A stretch of 62,193 bases of DNA from assembly GCA_016794345.1 (NCBI GenBank), contig JAEUKE010000253.1, forward strand, positions 1 to 62,193, in the 5' to 3' direction. The translations under genes and the position numbers were made by a program. Positions 1 to 6,898 of this stretch are shown here, piece after piece. Positions within the stretch are counted from its first letter, which is position 1. Each line of letters starts with the position of its first letter. The notes beneath the pieces were generated by a model. The model had not been told where the DNA came from and did not search any database. It saw only the letters and a program-made list of their open reading frames with translations. The DNA is from Myxococcales bacterium (GTDB lineage Bacteria; Myxococcota_A; Polyangia; Polyangiales; Polyangiaceae).

Positions 1-216
1 GCAACCAGGAGAACGTCATCGAGCAGCTCAAGAATGGCGTCCGCGCACTGCATGCGCCGTTGAACACGCTCGAGGCCAACTGGGCGTACATGGTGATCGC
101 CTCGCTCGCGTGGTCACTCAAGGCCTGGGCTGCGCTCTGCCCGCACCCTCGTCTACCGCCTGCTCGCTTGGCGCCCCGACCTGCCCATCCTCTTCCGTCT
201 CCTCGACGCGCTCTGA
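1..216 (+). pseudogene. IS1380-family transposase, C-terminal remnant
   Basis: The left edge opens inside a reading frame (from position 3) with a motif typical of the C-terminus of IS1380-type transposases: NQENVIEQLKNG, then a NWAYMVIASLAWSLKAW-like hydrophobic block. After about position 140 this frame loses sense. The expected C-terminal end (VYRLLAWRPDLPILFRLLD) continues in a different frame from about 142 to a TGA at 214-216. A short segment between the two blocks, normally a few dozen residues, is missing. I therefore read this as an inactivated element with an internal deletion and frame change. The original frame stays open to 407, but that translation is Arg/Pro-rich and looks non-coding. 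The IS right end should lie between 217 and about 400; I could not identify terminal inverted repeats because the other end is outside the window. Confidence 0.72.
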
Positions 217-399
217 CTTCCAGGCCTGCCCGCGCACTGGCGCTCGGGCAGCTCCGTCTCGAACCTCTCCACGCATCTGACCACGGAGGTGAGCAAGCTT
301 CGAACACTCCAGGGGCATGCCCCAGGATGACTTGCGCCTACGCCACCGGGGCCTCAGCAGCCGCCTCAAGGCGCTCGCGATTCGCTTCTTTGGGGACTA

Positions 400-415
400 G
401 GGGCTAGCTAGCCCC
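400..415. repeat. Perfect 16-bp palindrome at the PAAR gene stop
   Basis: GGGGCTAGCTAGCCCC is a perfect self-complementary sequence with no loop. The TAG stop of the minus-strand PAAR gene (408-410) lies inside it. It sits between the decayed transposase and the PAAR gene, so it could be a transcription end, a transposon scar or chance; there is no T-tract to make it a convincing intrinsic terminator. Confidence 0.55.
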
Positions 416-803
416 CGATCATCACCGTACCGGTCGCGATGACCGTCCCCGCCGGCAGGTCCGACGGATCGTTGCAGGTCTTCGCCGTATCGCCCATGCG
501 CGCGGCCTCCTTCCCGTCGAAGAAGACCGTCGAGCTGCCTGTCTCGATCGTGCCCTGGTTCGAGGGCGGCTTCTGGAAAGGTCCGCCGGCCGGGACGTGA
601 GGCGGACCGTTGTCGGCCGTGCTCCCCTTCACCGCGGCCGGGACGTTGTCGATCATGATCGTGGACGCGAGAGCGCCCGCCAGCGTGCCGTTGAACGGCA
701 TCGGCATGGGCGTCGGGACCGGCCCGCCGGGCGAGGGCACCATGATAACGTGTGTGTCGAGCGCGACGACCTTGTCGCCCTGTTTGGCGCCGGGGGTGCC
801 CAT
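408..803 (-). CDS. PAAR-like (DUF4150-type) T6SS spike-tip protein
   Basis: This 131-residue protein has the features of PAAR-like proteins that cap the VgrG spike of type VI secretion systems. It is rich in Gly, Pro, Thr and Val, with repeated short beta segments such as NGPPHVPAGGPF, SSTVFFDGKEAAR and GTVIATGTVMIGG. The Lys/Asp/Cys pattern near residues 95-115 (MGDTAKTCND) is typical of the DUF4150 branch. It starts one base after the vgrG stop, so it is almost certainly co-translated with vgrG as a spike and its tip. There is no C-terminal extension: the protein ends right after the tip fold, so any cargo must bind non-covalently or through VgrG. The stop codon lies inside a 16-bp palindrome. 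Confidence 0.86.
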   Translation of the reverse strand: MGTPGAKQGDKVVALDTHVIMVPSPGGPVPTPMPMPFNGTLAGALASTIMIDNVPAAVKGSTADNGPPHVPAGGPFQKPPSNQGTIETGSSTVFFDGKEAARMGDTAKTCNDPSDLPAGTVIATGTVMIGG

Positions 804-804
804 A

Positions 805-3342
805 TCAACCCTGCCCCGCGACGTCCGGGAACGTGATCTTCCCGGAGCCTTCGATGGGGATCTCGGTCGCGCCGTCGCGATCGAGGATGCCGCTGTATTC
901 GGTGCCGTCGTCCAGCGTGATGAGGAAGCGCTTGTAAGCGAGCGGCTTCCCGAACTGGTCCTTGAGCGCGACGCGGGTTGGCGGCGGCGACTCGTCCTTC
1001 ACCGGGTCGTTCGCGCGGTCGGGCGAGTTGAGGAGGATCTGCTTGCCGTCGATCTGGACCTCCGACTTCATGCCGAGCGAGGTATCGGGGGTCTTCAGGA
1101 GGACGCGTTTCTCGGAGACGAGCGCGATCTCCTCCTTCGAGCGGAGGGTCACGTTCTCGTCGGCCACGACGCCGCCGCCCTCGCCGCGCACGGAGACCGA
1201 AGGCGCCCACATCTCGATCTTCTCCTCGCTGATCTTGAAGAAGCTCTTCCCGCAACGGAGCGTGATGCTCTTCTCGGCGTCGATCTCGACGACGTGGCTC
1301 GTCGAGATCTGCGCGGTGCCCTCGACGCGGAGCACGTAGCTGCGCTTCGCCTCGTTCCGACCGACGATCGTCGTGTAACAGCCGCGCGTTCGGACGGTGT
1401 AGTCGTCGCCCACGGTGAGCGTGGAGCTCGTCGCCACCTCGCGCCTCTCGAGCCCCAGCTGGCTGGCGAGCGCTCCCTTCACGGTGAGGTCCGCGCTCTG
1501 CCCGATGTGCTCGACGCGGTTCCCCTCCACGGTCTCGTGCTGCTCGCCGATGACGGTGCGGGTCTCGTCGCCGCCGATCGTGACCGAGTCGTCGCGGTCG
1601 ACCTTGGTGCCGCGCGATCCGACGACCGCGTTCTCCTCGTTGCCGAGGACGTTCGTCGTGTGGTTGCCGTCGACGACCTCGTCGAAGTCGCGCTGGGCGT
1701 GCAGGTAGATCTGCTCCGAGCCGAGCTTGTCCTCGAAGCTGAGCTCGTTCGAGCCATTGCCTCCCGGCGTGCTCTGCGTCCGAATGCCGCTGCGGGTCTT
1801 CGCGATGGGGAGAGGGAATGGCCGCGGACGGGTCGCGTTGTAGGAGCAGCCGACAACCACCGGTCTATCGGGATCACCCCCGAGGAACGAGACGATGGCC
1901 TCCATCCCGACGCGCGGGATGAACTGCGTGCCCCACGACGAGCCGGCCCAGCTCTCGACACATCGGATCCAACAGGAGCTCCGCTCGTCCTCGCTGCCGC
2001 GGACGTCCCAATGAAACTGCACGCGGATCCGCCCATATTCGTCGGCGTGGATCTCTTCACCCTCGGGCCCCACGACGGTGGCGGTCTCCAGCGTCGCACG
2101 CGGGCGGCGCTTGGGGCGCTTGGGCCGAGCCGGGACCGAGGCAGGCACGCAGCGGAGCTCGTTCGTGTAGGTCTCCGGCGTACGGGGCTCACCCGACGTG
2201 CGGGCCTGCTCGACGACCTCCGGCGCGTGACCCCAATGGTCGACCGCCACGACGACGAACTCGCCCGTCTGCTGCGAAGCCTCGAATGGATCGACGAAGA
2301 ACCGCCTCCCCGGCGCGAGCAGCGGACACGTGCTCGCGCCCGTCGCGACGCGAGCCTTCGCCCGCAGCTGCTCCAGGCGCACATCCGCGCGTGCCTGGTC
2401 CGGCGCCGCGCCGGGGTGCTCGCGCCGATGGTCGTAGATCCCCAGCGGATGAGCCTCGCCCCAGCGCGCGTCGATCCTTGGCCCGACGCTCGGCGGAGGC
2501 GCGGCATCGGAGCTCTCTTCGACGCTCGCTTCGGCGCGCGGGTTGAATAGCGGACGCTCGAAATCGTAGTCGCGGACGAGGACCGCGTCGGAAGCGAGCC
2601 GCTGCTCGACGTCGAACCAGCGGAGCTCCCGCGCGTCGACCATTCCGGCGTGCCCTCGATCGCGGAGCTCGAGGTGGAGGTCGTCCGCTTCGGCGTAGTG
2701 TTGCGCCCTGTCGGCCACGACGATGATCTCGGAGAGCTTGCTCGGATCGGTCCCGGGTAGAGCCTCGGGCTGCTCGAAGAAGAAGAAGATGCCCTCCTCT
2801 GCCAGGATGCGGGTGAGGAACGCGTAGTCGGTCTCCTGGTACTGGACGCAGTACTCGCGCTTCGCGTACTTGCCCTCGAGCGCGAATCGGCTCGGCAGCC
2901 CCGCGGCGTCGAACAGCTCCTTCGCGATCTCGGGCACCGTCAGCCCCTGGAACACCCGGCTCGTGGCGCGCAGCTTGGCGAGCGCCAGGCGAGGCACGAT
3001 GCGCAGCCGGAACGAGCGCCGGTCCCCTGCCACCGACCGGCTCTCGGGGCGCACCGAGAGGATCACTCCTTGGACGACCCTGGCGGGCTCGCCGAGGTTC
3101 ATCACGAGCGTCGCCGGTGCACCGAGCAGCCCTGCCTCGAGGAGGTCGACGCGGGCCGGCGCGAGGACCTGCACGTCGAACGTGTAAGCCTGGGAGAGGC
3201 GCTCGCGCCCGCGGAGCGTCGCCACGAAGAGCTCCCGCCCGCGGTACGGACCGACCCAGAGCTCGCACGTCCCTCGCTCCGTCGACCCGACGGTCGCCGC
3301 GATGGCGTCGATGAAGACAGGCATGACAGACGAGGTTTTCAC
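805..3342 (-). CDS. vgrG: Type VI secretion system spike protein VgrG (TssI)
   Basis: This 845-residue protein is a full-length VgrG. Residues 20-400 carry the gp27-like base (YTFDVQVLA near 50, VPEIAKELFDAAGLPSRF near 135, YCVQYQETDYAFLTRILAEE near 170). The gp5-like OB fold follows (DEYGRIRVQFHWD near 435, SWAGSSWGTQFIPRVGMEA near 465), and then a long Gly/Val/Thr-rich beta-helix. After the helix come about 55 residues (VALKDQFGKPLAYKRFLI, TFPDVAGQ) resembling a transthyretin/Ig-like cargo-docking domain. The trimer would form the puncturing spike with the PAAR-like tip encoded next. An ATG six codons in (3324) is an alternative start. The gene diverges from a putative metallopeptidase and a LysM protein, a typical effector layout. 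No sheath or baseplate genes are in the window, so this is an orphan vgrG island. Confidence 0.93.
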   Translation of the reverse strand: MKTSSVMPVFIDAIAATVGSTERGTCELWVGPYRGRELFVATLRGRERLSQAYTFDVQVLAPARVDLLEAGLLGAPATLVMNLGEPARVVQGVILSVRPESRSVAGDRRSFRLRIVPRLALAKLRATSRVFQGLTVPEIAKELFDAAGLPSRFALEGKYAKREYCVQYQETDYAFLTRILAEEGIFFFFEQPEALPGTDPSKLSEIIVVADRAQHYAEADDLHLELRDRGHAGMVDARELRWFDVEQRLASDAVLVRDYDFERPLFNPRAEASVEESSDAAPPPSVGPRIDARWGEAHPLGIYDHRREHPGAAPDQARADVRLEQLRAKARVATGASTCPLLAPGRRFFVDPFEASQQTGEFVVVAVDHWGHAPEVVEQARTSGEPRTPETYTNELRCVPASVPARPKRPKRRPRATLETATVVGPEGEEIHADEYGRIRVQFHWDVRGSEDERSSCWIRCVESWAGSSWGTQFIPRVGMEAIVSFLGGDPDRPVVVGCSYNATRPRPFPLPIAKTRSGIRTQSTPGGNGSNELSFEDKLGSEQIYLHAQRDFDEVVDGNHTTNVLGNEENAVVGSRGTKVDRDDSVTIGGDETRTVIGEQHETVEGNRVEHIGQSADLTVKGALASQLGLERREVATSSTLTVGDDYTVRTRGCYTTIVGRNEAKRSYVLRVEGTAQISTSHVVEIDAEKSITLRCGKSFFKISEEKIEMWAPSVSVRGEGGGVVADENVTLRSKEEIALVSEKRVLLKTPDTSLGMKSEVQIDGKQILLNSPDRANDPVKDESPPPTRVALKDQFGKPLAYKRFLITLDDGTEYSGILDRDGATEIPIEGSGKITFPDVAGQG

Positions 3343-3389
3343 GCGGCGACGGCGACTTCAAGGCGAGTCCGTGGTGCCCGGAGGTCACG

Positions 3390-3419
3390 TTGACAGAGGC
3401 TTCGCGTCCCGGCGAACAT
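3390..3419 (+). promoter_or_regulatory. Possible promoter for the VgrG-linked metallopeptidase
   Basis: A perfect TTGACA (3390-3395) is followed after 18 bases by GAACAT (3414-3419), a poor -10. The GTG chosen for the downstream gene is at 3428, only 8 bases further on, so a transcript from here would be nearly leaderless. This is weak evidence and the only promoter-like pair I saw between the divergent genes. Confidence 0.25.
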
Positions 3420-3427
3420 CCGGCATC

Positions 3428-4186
3428 GTGGCAGGCCCCGACGATCACGCTCGCGTCACCCCCGCAGTGCCCAACGGCAAGACGAAGGTCGCCCATCCGC
3501 CGGACGACCCCGACTACAAGACGCCGTCGCGCAAGCTCATCTACTGCTGCTTCTACACGGCGGACCCGCTCAGCATCGCGATGCGACAGTACGCGCTCAA
3601 GGCCAACAAGATGCTGAACGAGCACGGCCTCGGGCTCCGGACGAGCCACATGGACGTGACGGGATACAAGATCGATCTCGAGCGCGACTACGACAATTCG
3701 GACAAGCACGCCAAAGAGATCTTCGAGCTGGCCAAGGGCACGGTCGCCCTCCCCGAGAATTGCCTCCCGATCATCTTCTGCCGGATCGGGGGGAACAGAC
3801 CGGAGAACGGCGAGACCTTCCCGCGACCGACGAACGAGAACCCGAAACCCTCCCCCAGCTCTCGCTGGATACTCATCTACACGAACAACCTCTATTCGGC
3901 GGACTACGTGACGCTGCTTCACGAGATCGGTCACGCGGCGGGGCTCGACCACCAGAAGTGGAATGTTTGGAACTCAGATCGTCGATTCGATTTCATGGCC
4001 ACCCCGGGGGACCCCGAGCTGGACAAGAAATCCGGATTCGTCGGAGAGGACGGCGAGAAGAAGTGGAAGGAGCTCGTGGACGGCAAGCTCCCCCGGAACA
4101 CCATCTTCAAACATCAGGTGGACAAGCTCGTGGCCGCGCCGTTCGCGAGGCGACCGATCGAGATCGAAGGCACGATGACCTGGTGA
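3428..4186 (+). CDS. Putative zinc metallopeptidase, VgrG-linked candidate T6SS effector
   Basis: This 252-residue protein has no family name I recognise. Residues 165-175 read HEIGHAAGLDH, a full HExxHxxGxxH metzincin-type zinc site, and FDFMATP at 187-193 places a Met (190) where a Met-turn would be. The N-terminal half has a RKLIYCCFYTADPLS strand and an amphipathic stretch, with no signal peptide, which fits delivery through a VgrG spike rather than Sec. The frame is open back to 3302, but that start would overlap vgrG. I chose GTG at 3428; GTG at 3371 or 3374 is possible. It diverges from vgrG and is followed 7 bases later by a LysM/peptidoglycan-binding gene. Metallopeptidase activity is inferred from the motif; the effector role is inferred from context. 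No obvious separate immunity gene is seen. Confidence 0.7.
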   Translation: MAGPDDHARVTPAVPNGKTKVAHPPDDPDYKTPSRKLIYCCFYTADPLSIAMRQYALKANKMLNEHGLGLRTSHMDVTGYKIDLERDYDNSDKHAKEIFELAKGTVALPENCLPIIFCRIGGNRPENGETFPRPTNENPKPSPSSRWILIYTNNLYSADYVTLLHEIGHAAGLDHQKWNVWNSDRRFDFMATPGDPELDKKSGFVGEDGEKKWKELVDGKLPRNTIFKHQVDKLVAAPFARRPIEIEGTMTW

Positions 4187-4193
4187 GCCGACA

Positions 4194-4823
4194 ATGGCGA
4201 TGATTCCGTATGTGATCAAGCAGGGCGACTACCTCTCGAAGCTCGCGCACGAGCTCGGGTTCGATCTCGCGACGATCCTCGATCACGAGAAGAACGCGGA
4301 GCTCAAGAGGAAGCGCCCCAACCCCAACGTCCTCTACCCGGGAGACGTCCTGTTCATCCCGGAGCCCACGCCGCCTGCGACACCGGTCGCGCAGGGGACG
4401 AGCAACGACTACGGGGCGACCGTACCCACCGTGAAGGTCACGCTCGTGCTCGAAGGCGACGGCAAGCCCATGGCGAACCAAGCGTGTGAGGTCGTGGGCC
4501 TGCCTGCGTCGAGCGCCACGACCGACGGGCAAGGAGAGGTGACCTTCGAGGTCCCGGTCAACGTCCGGGAGTTCACGGTGACCCTGACAGGAACGGACTA
4601 CCAATACCAGGTCCTGGTCGCTCACGTGGACCCGCCCACCGAGCAATCGGGCGTCCGCCAGCGATTGACGAACCTCGGTCACTACCGCCGGGCCTCCGAC
4701 CCGGAAGACGCCGAGGCCTACGCCGGGGCCGTCGCGTCATTTCAGAAGGCCAACGGCCTGCCGCAGACGGGCGAGGTGGACGACGCGACGCGCGACGCCA
4801 TCGTCGCGGCGCACGGGTCCTGA
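4194..4823 (+). CDS. LysM / Ig-like / peptidoglycan-binding protein of the VgrG island
   Basis: This 209-residue protein has three parts. Residues 5-57 form a LysM domain (YVIKQGDYLSKLAHELGF and NVLYPGDVLFIP). Residues 75-145 form a beta-rich transthyretin/Ig-like domain (VKVTLVLEGDGKPMANQ, TTDGQGEVTFEVP), similar in style to the VgrG C-terminus. Residues 155-207 form a PG_binding_1-type helical domain (AVASFQKANGLPQTGEVDDA). No signal peptide is visible. It follows the metallopeptidase by 7 bases and is likely co-transcribed. LysM plus peptidoglycan-binding proteins recur beside VgrG genes and may act as cargo, adaptor or cell-wall anchor. Which of these applies cannot be decided from sequence. 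Confidence 0.82.
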   Translation: MAMIPYVIKQGDYLSKLAHELGFDLATILDHEKNAELKRKRPNPNVLYPGDVLFIPEPTPPATPVAQGTSNDYGATVPTVKVTLVLEGDGKPMANQACEVVGLPASSATTDGQGEVTFEVPVNVREFTVTLTGTDYQYQVLVAHVDPPTEQSGVRQRLTNLGHYRRASDPEDAEAYAGAVASFQKANGLPQTGEVDDATRDAIVAAHGS

Positions 4824-4835
4824 GGAGGCGGCTCG

Positions 4836-5462
4836 CTACTGAATCGTGAACGAGATGGCCGGCGTCGCCCAGGGGCCACCGCCCTCGACGACGCGGTTCG
4901 TCTCGAAGTCCGCCCAGGTGAGCCGGAGCGAGATCTTGCCTTCGGCGCCGCGCAGCTTGCCCCACTCGTCCTGGCCCGGCGTGTAGTCGGTGTTCGTCGT
5001 GAAGACGCGGACGATCTCGTCGTCCGACGAGCTCGAGAAGACGAGGTAATACGCGACGCCGGAGATCGGATCGCCGTGCGCATGCGCCGACCGCGTGCCC
5101 TGGAGCGCGACACCGAGCGCGCGCTCGAGCGGCGGGCGCTCGCGCTGCAGAGGCCCGAAGTGGGTCGGGTCGAGGTGGCTCGGATCCAGACGAGCGGACG
5201 CCCCCGCCTCGGACCAGATGAACGTGAACGGCTCGTCGCCGGGGATGACCTCGTCTTTGGTCGGTGCTTCGAACGTGACGGCCTTGCCGGAGTCGCTCTT
5301 CGCGCTGCCGGCCAGGAGCGCGTCGAGCGCCTCGTCCGTCGCGCCGCCGATGTAGACGATTCCGTCCTCCGTCGTCCCCTCTTCGTCACACGCCGTGAAG
5401 GTCAACAGGTACGCCGCGCCGAAGAATGCCCCGCCCGAGATGATGGCCCGCCGAAGTCGCAT
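4836..5462 (-). CDS. Predicted lipoprotein, paralogue of the upstream gene
   Basis: This 208-residue protein begins with Arg residues, a hydrophobic stretch (IISGGAFFGAAYLLTF) and a lipobox ending in TAC at about residue 25, predicting a lipoprotein. The mature part is beta-rich with no family I recognise. It is clearly paralogous to the gene just upstream: both share GG(A)T-(D/E)EAL near the start, SAHA followed by an AYY(L/I)-F strand, FTT-T(D/N)(Y/F)-P-Q-W/AW, a TWA(D/E)F(E/D)-NR segment and EGGGPW near the end. The two genes are 21 bases apart and surely form one operon from a tandem duplication. It converges on the LysM gene with a 12-base gap. Confidence 0.8.
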   Translation of the reverse strand: MRLRRAIISGGAFFGAAYLLTFTACDEEGTTEDGIVYIGGATDEALDALLAGSAKSDSGKAVTFEAPTKDEVIPGDEPFTFIWSEAGASARLDPSHLDPTHFGPLQRERPPLERALGVALQGTRSAHAHGDPISGVAYYLVFSSSSDDEIVRVFTTNTDYTPGQDEWGKLRGAEGKISLRLTWADFETNRVVEGGGPWATPAISFTIQ

Positions 5463-5483
5463 TCGGACGCTATAGCAGATGTC

Positions 5484-6107
5484 TCAATCCGCCCGAATGC
5501 CCACGGTGATCGGCTTTCCCGACCAGGGGCCCCCGCCCTCGCGGAGTCGATTGGCGTCGAACTCGGCCCACGTGACGGTGACCGTGATCGGCACGTCGGC
5601 GGCGTCGAGCTCGGCCCAGGCCTCCTGAGATGGAACGAAGTTCGTCGCCGTCGTGAAGCCGCGCAAGAGGGCGTTTCCGTCGGGGTCCGTGAAGGTGATG
5701 TAATACGCGGCGCCCGAGAGCGGCAGCGCCTCCGCGTGCGCGCTGGGCACACCGGCGAAGAGCCCCTCGAACGGGGACCGCTGGGGTGCCGGCGGCTCGA
5801 GTCGACCGGGCAGCGGAGCCCACGCACCCTGGGGCTCACCGATGTGCCAGCAGAAGCTCGAGGGCGTGCTCGCCGGGAGCTGCTCGGTATCGGACGGCCA
5901 GTCGAAGACGGCTGTCTTCGTCGGATCGTGGGTCGGCGTGGCGGCAAGGAACGCACTCAGCGCCTCCTCGTTCGTCCCGCCCTCGAACACGACGTCGGTC
6001 GGCGTCGGCTCACCTGCCGTCTCTTCCTCGCCGCAGCCGACGAACGTCGCGATCCAGACGGATGCGACCGCGCTGACGATTCGGCACGGAGCGGCGAGGC
6101 GCGACAC
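5484..6107 (-). CDS. Predicted lipoprotein, first of a tandem paralogous pair
   Basis: The frame is open back to 6308, but a GTG at 6107 gives a signal peptide (VSRLAAPCRIVSA then VASVWIATF) and a lipobox ending VGC. It also gives a 207-residue product matching its 208-residue paralogue downstream, so I chose it. The mature protein is acidic and beta-rich, with Ser-Ala-His-Ala, AYYITFTDPDG, TVTWAEFDANR and EGGGPW landmarks shared with the paralogue. Function is unknown. The start is 28 bases from the divergent start of the HATPase gene at 6136, so the two promoters must overlap. Confidence 0.74.
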   Translation of the reverse strand: MSRLAAPCRIVSAVASVWIATFVGCGEEETAGEPTPTDVVFEGGTNEEALSAFLAATPTHDPTKTAVFDWPSDTEQLPASTPSSFCWHIGEPQGAWAPLPGRLEPPAPQRSPFEGLFAGVPSAHAEALPLSGAAYYITFTDPDGNALLRGFTTATNFVPSQEAWAELDAADVPITVTVTWAEFDANRLREGGGPWSGKPITVGIRAD

Positions 6108-6135
6108 GCCGGCAGGATAGCCTACTATTCGTGGC

Positions 6136-6885
6136 GTGACGAACGAGAGGCTCGCGGTGTCGACCGCCGACGCGTCCGAGCTCGACTCCGAGCTCCTCGA
6201 CGACTTCCTCGCCCGCAGGGCGCTCTCGCTCGTGGCCGAGATCGGCCGTGACGAAGCCCTCGTCCGGCTCGGCGTGCTCGCGAAGGTGGCCTCGCGCCAT
6301 GCGCCCACGCTCGTCGGCCTCTACGCGTTCGGCCGCGTTCCGCAGCACCATTTCCCCGAGTGGGGCGTCGGCGCGGCGGCCTTCGCAGGTACCACGATCA
6401 CCGACCGGATCGAGGCGCGCGCCGATCTCGAGGGCTCCGTCGCCGCCCTCGTCGCCGGCGCGCTCGGCTTCGTCCGCGAACGCTGCGGCGGGGTGCTCTC
6501 GACCGAGTCCGCCTACGACGAGCCGACCCTGCGCGAGGTGCTCGTCAACGCCGTCGTGCACCGGGATCTGCGCAAGACCAGCCGCGTCGCCCTCCGCATG
6601 TTCGCCGACCGCCTCGAGATCTGGAGCCCGGGCGGCCCCCCCGAAGGCCTCGGCGATCTGGAGGATCTCGGACGCGAAGGCGGCGTCTCCCAGCCCCGCA
6701 ACCCGCTGCTCGCTTCCATCGGCCGCCAAGCGGGCCTCGGCGAGCAAGTCGGGCGCGGCCTCTCTCTGCTCGTCCACGCTGGCTCGACGGGGCTCGACAG
6801 ACGTATCGAGATCCGCTCCACGCCGCGTGACGTCCTCGTGGTCGTCCCCTCGCGTTGGCAACGGCCGCGCGCGGCGCTCAGCTGA
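6136..6885 (+). CDS. Schlafen/RecG-like ATP-binding protein lacking the N-terminal AlbA-type domain
   Basis: This 249-residue protein matches the C-terminal part of the Schlafen-AlbA/HATPase_c_4 family often mis-named RecG-like. It shows the region linking the domains (VLAKVASRHAPTLVGLYAFG, residues 47-66), an N-box-like REVLVNAVVHRD near 135, and the SQPRNPLLASIG motif near 195 with a following Gly-rich segment. The usual N-terminal Schlafen AlbA_2 domain (about 130 residues) is absent; only a 45-residue helical leader remains. The GTG start at 6136 is the first possible codon after the divergent lipoprotein start. In the full-length family the protein is a putative nucleotide-dependent regulator. 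Here the protein is either a streamlined version or a truncated relic, but its frame is intact. Confidence 0.7.
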   Translation: MTNERLAVSTADASELDSELLDDFLARRALSLVAEIGRDEALVRLGVLAKVASRHAPTLVGLYAFGRVPQHHFPEWGVGAAAFAGTTITDRIEARADLEGSVAALVAGALGFVRERCGGVLSTESAYDEPTLREVLVNAVVHRDLRKTSRVALRMFADRLEIWSPGGPPEGLGDLEDLGREGGVSQPRNPLLASIGRQAGLGEQVGRGLSLLVHAGSTGLDRRIEIRSTPRDVLVVVPSRWQRPRAALS

Positions 6886-6898
6886 CGCGGTCCACGGC

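Noticed and set aside
610..2550. Plus-strand open frame of 646 codons opposite VgrG
   Set aside because: Complement of a long beta-helix gene; no motif, and VgrG is certain.
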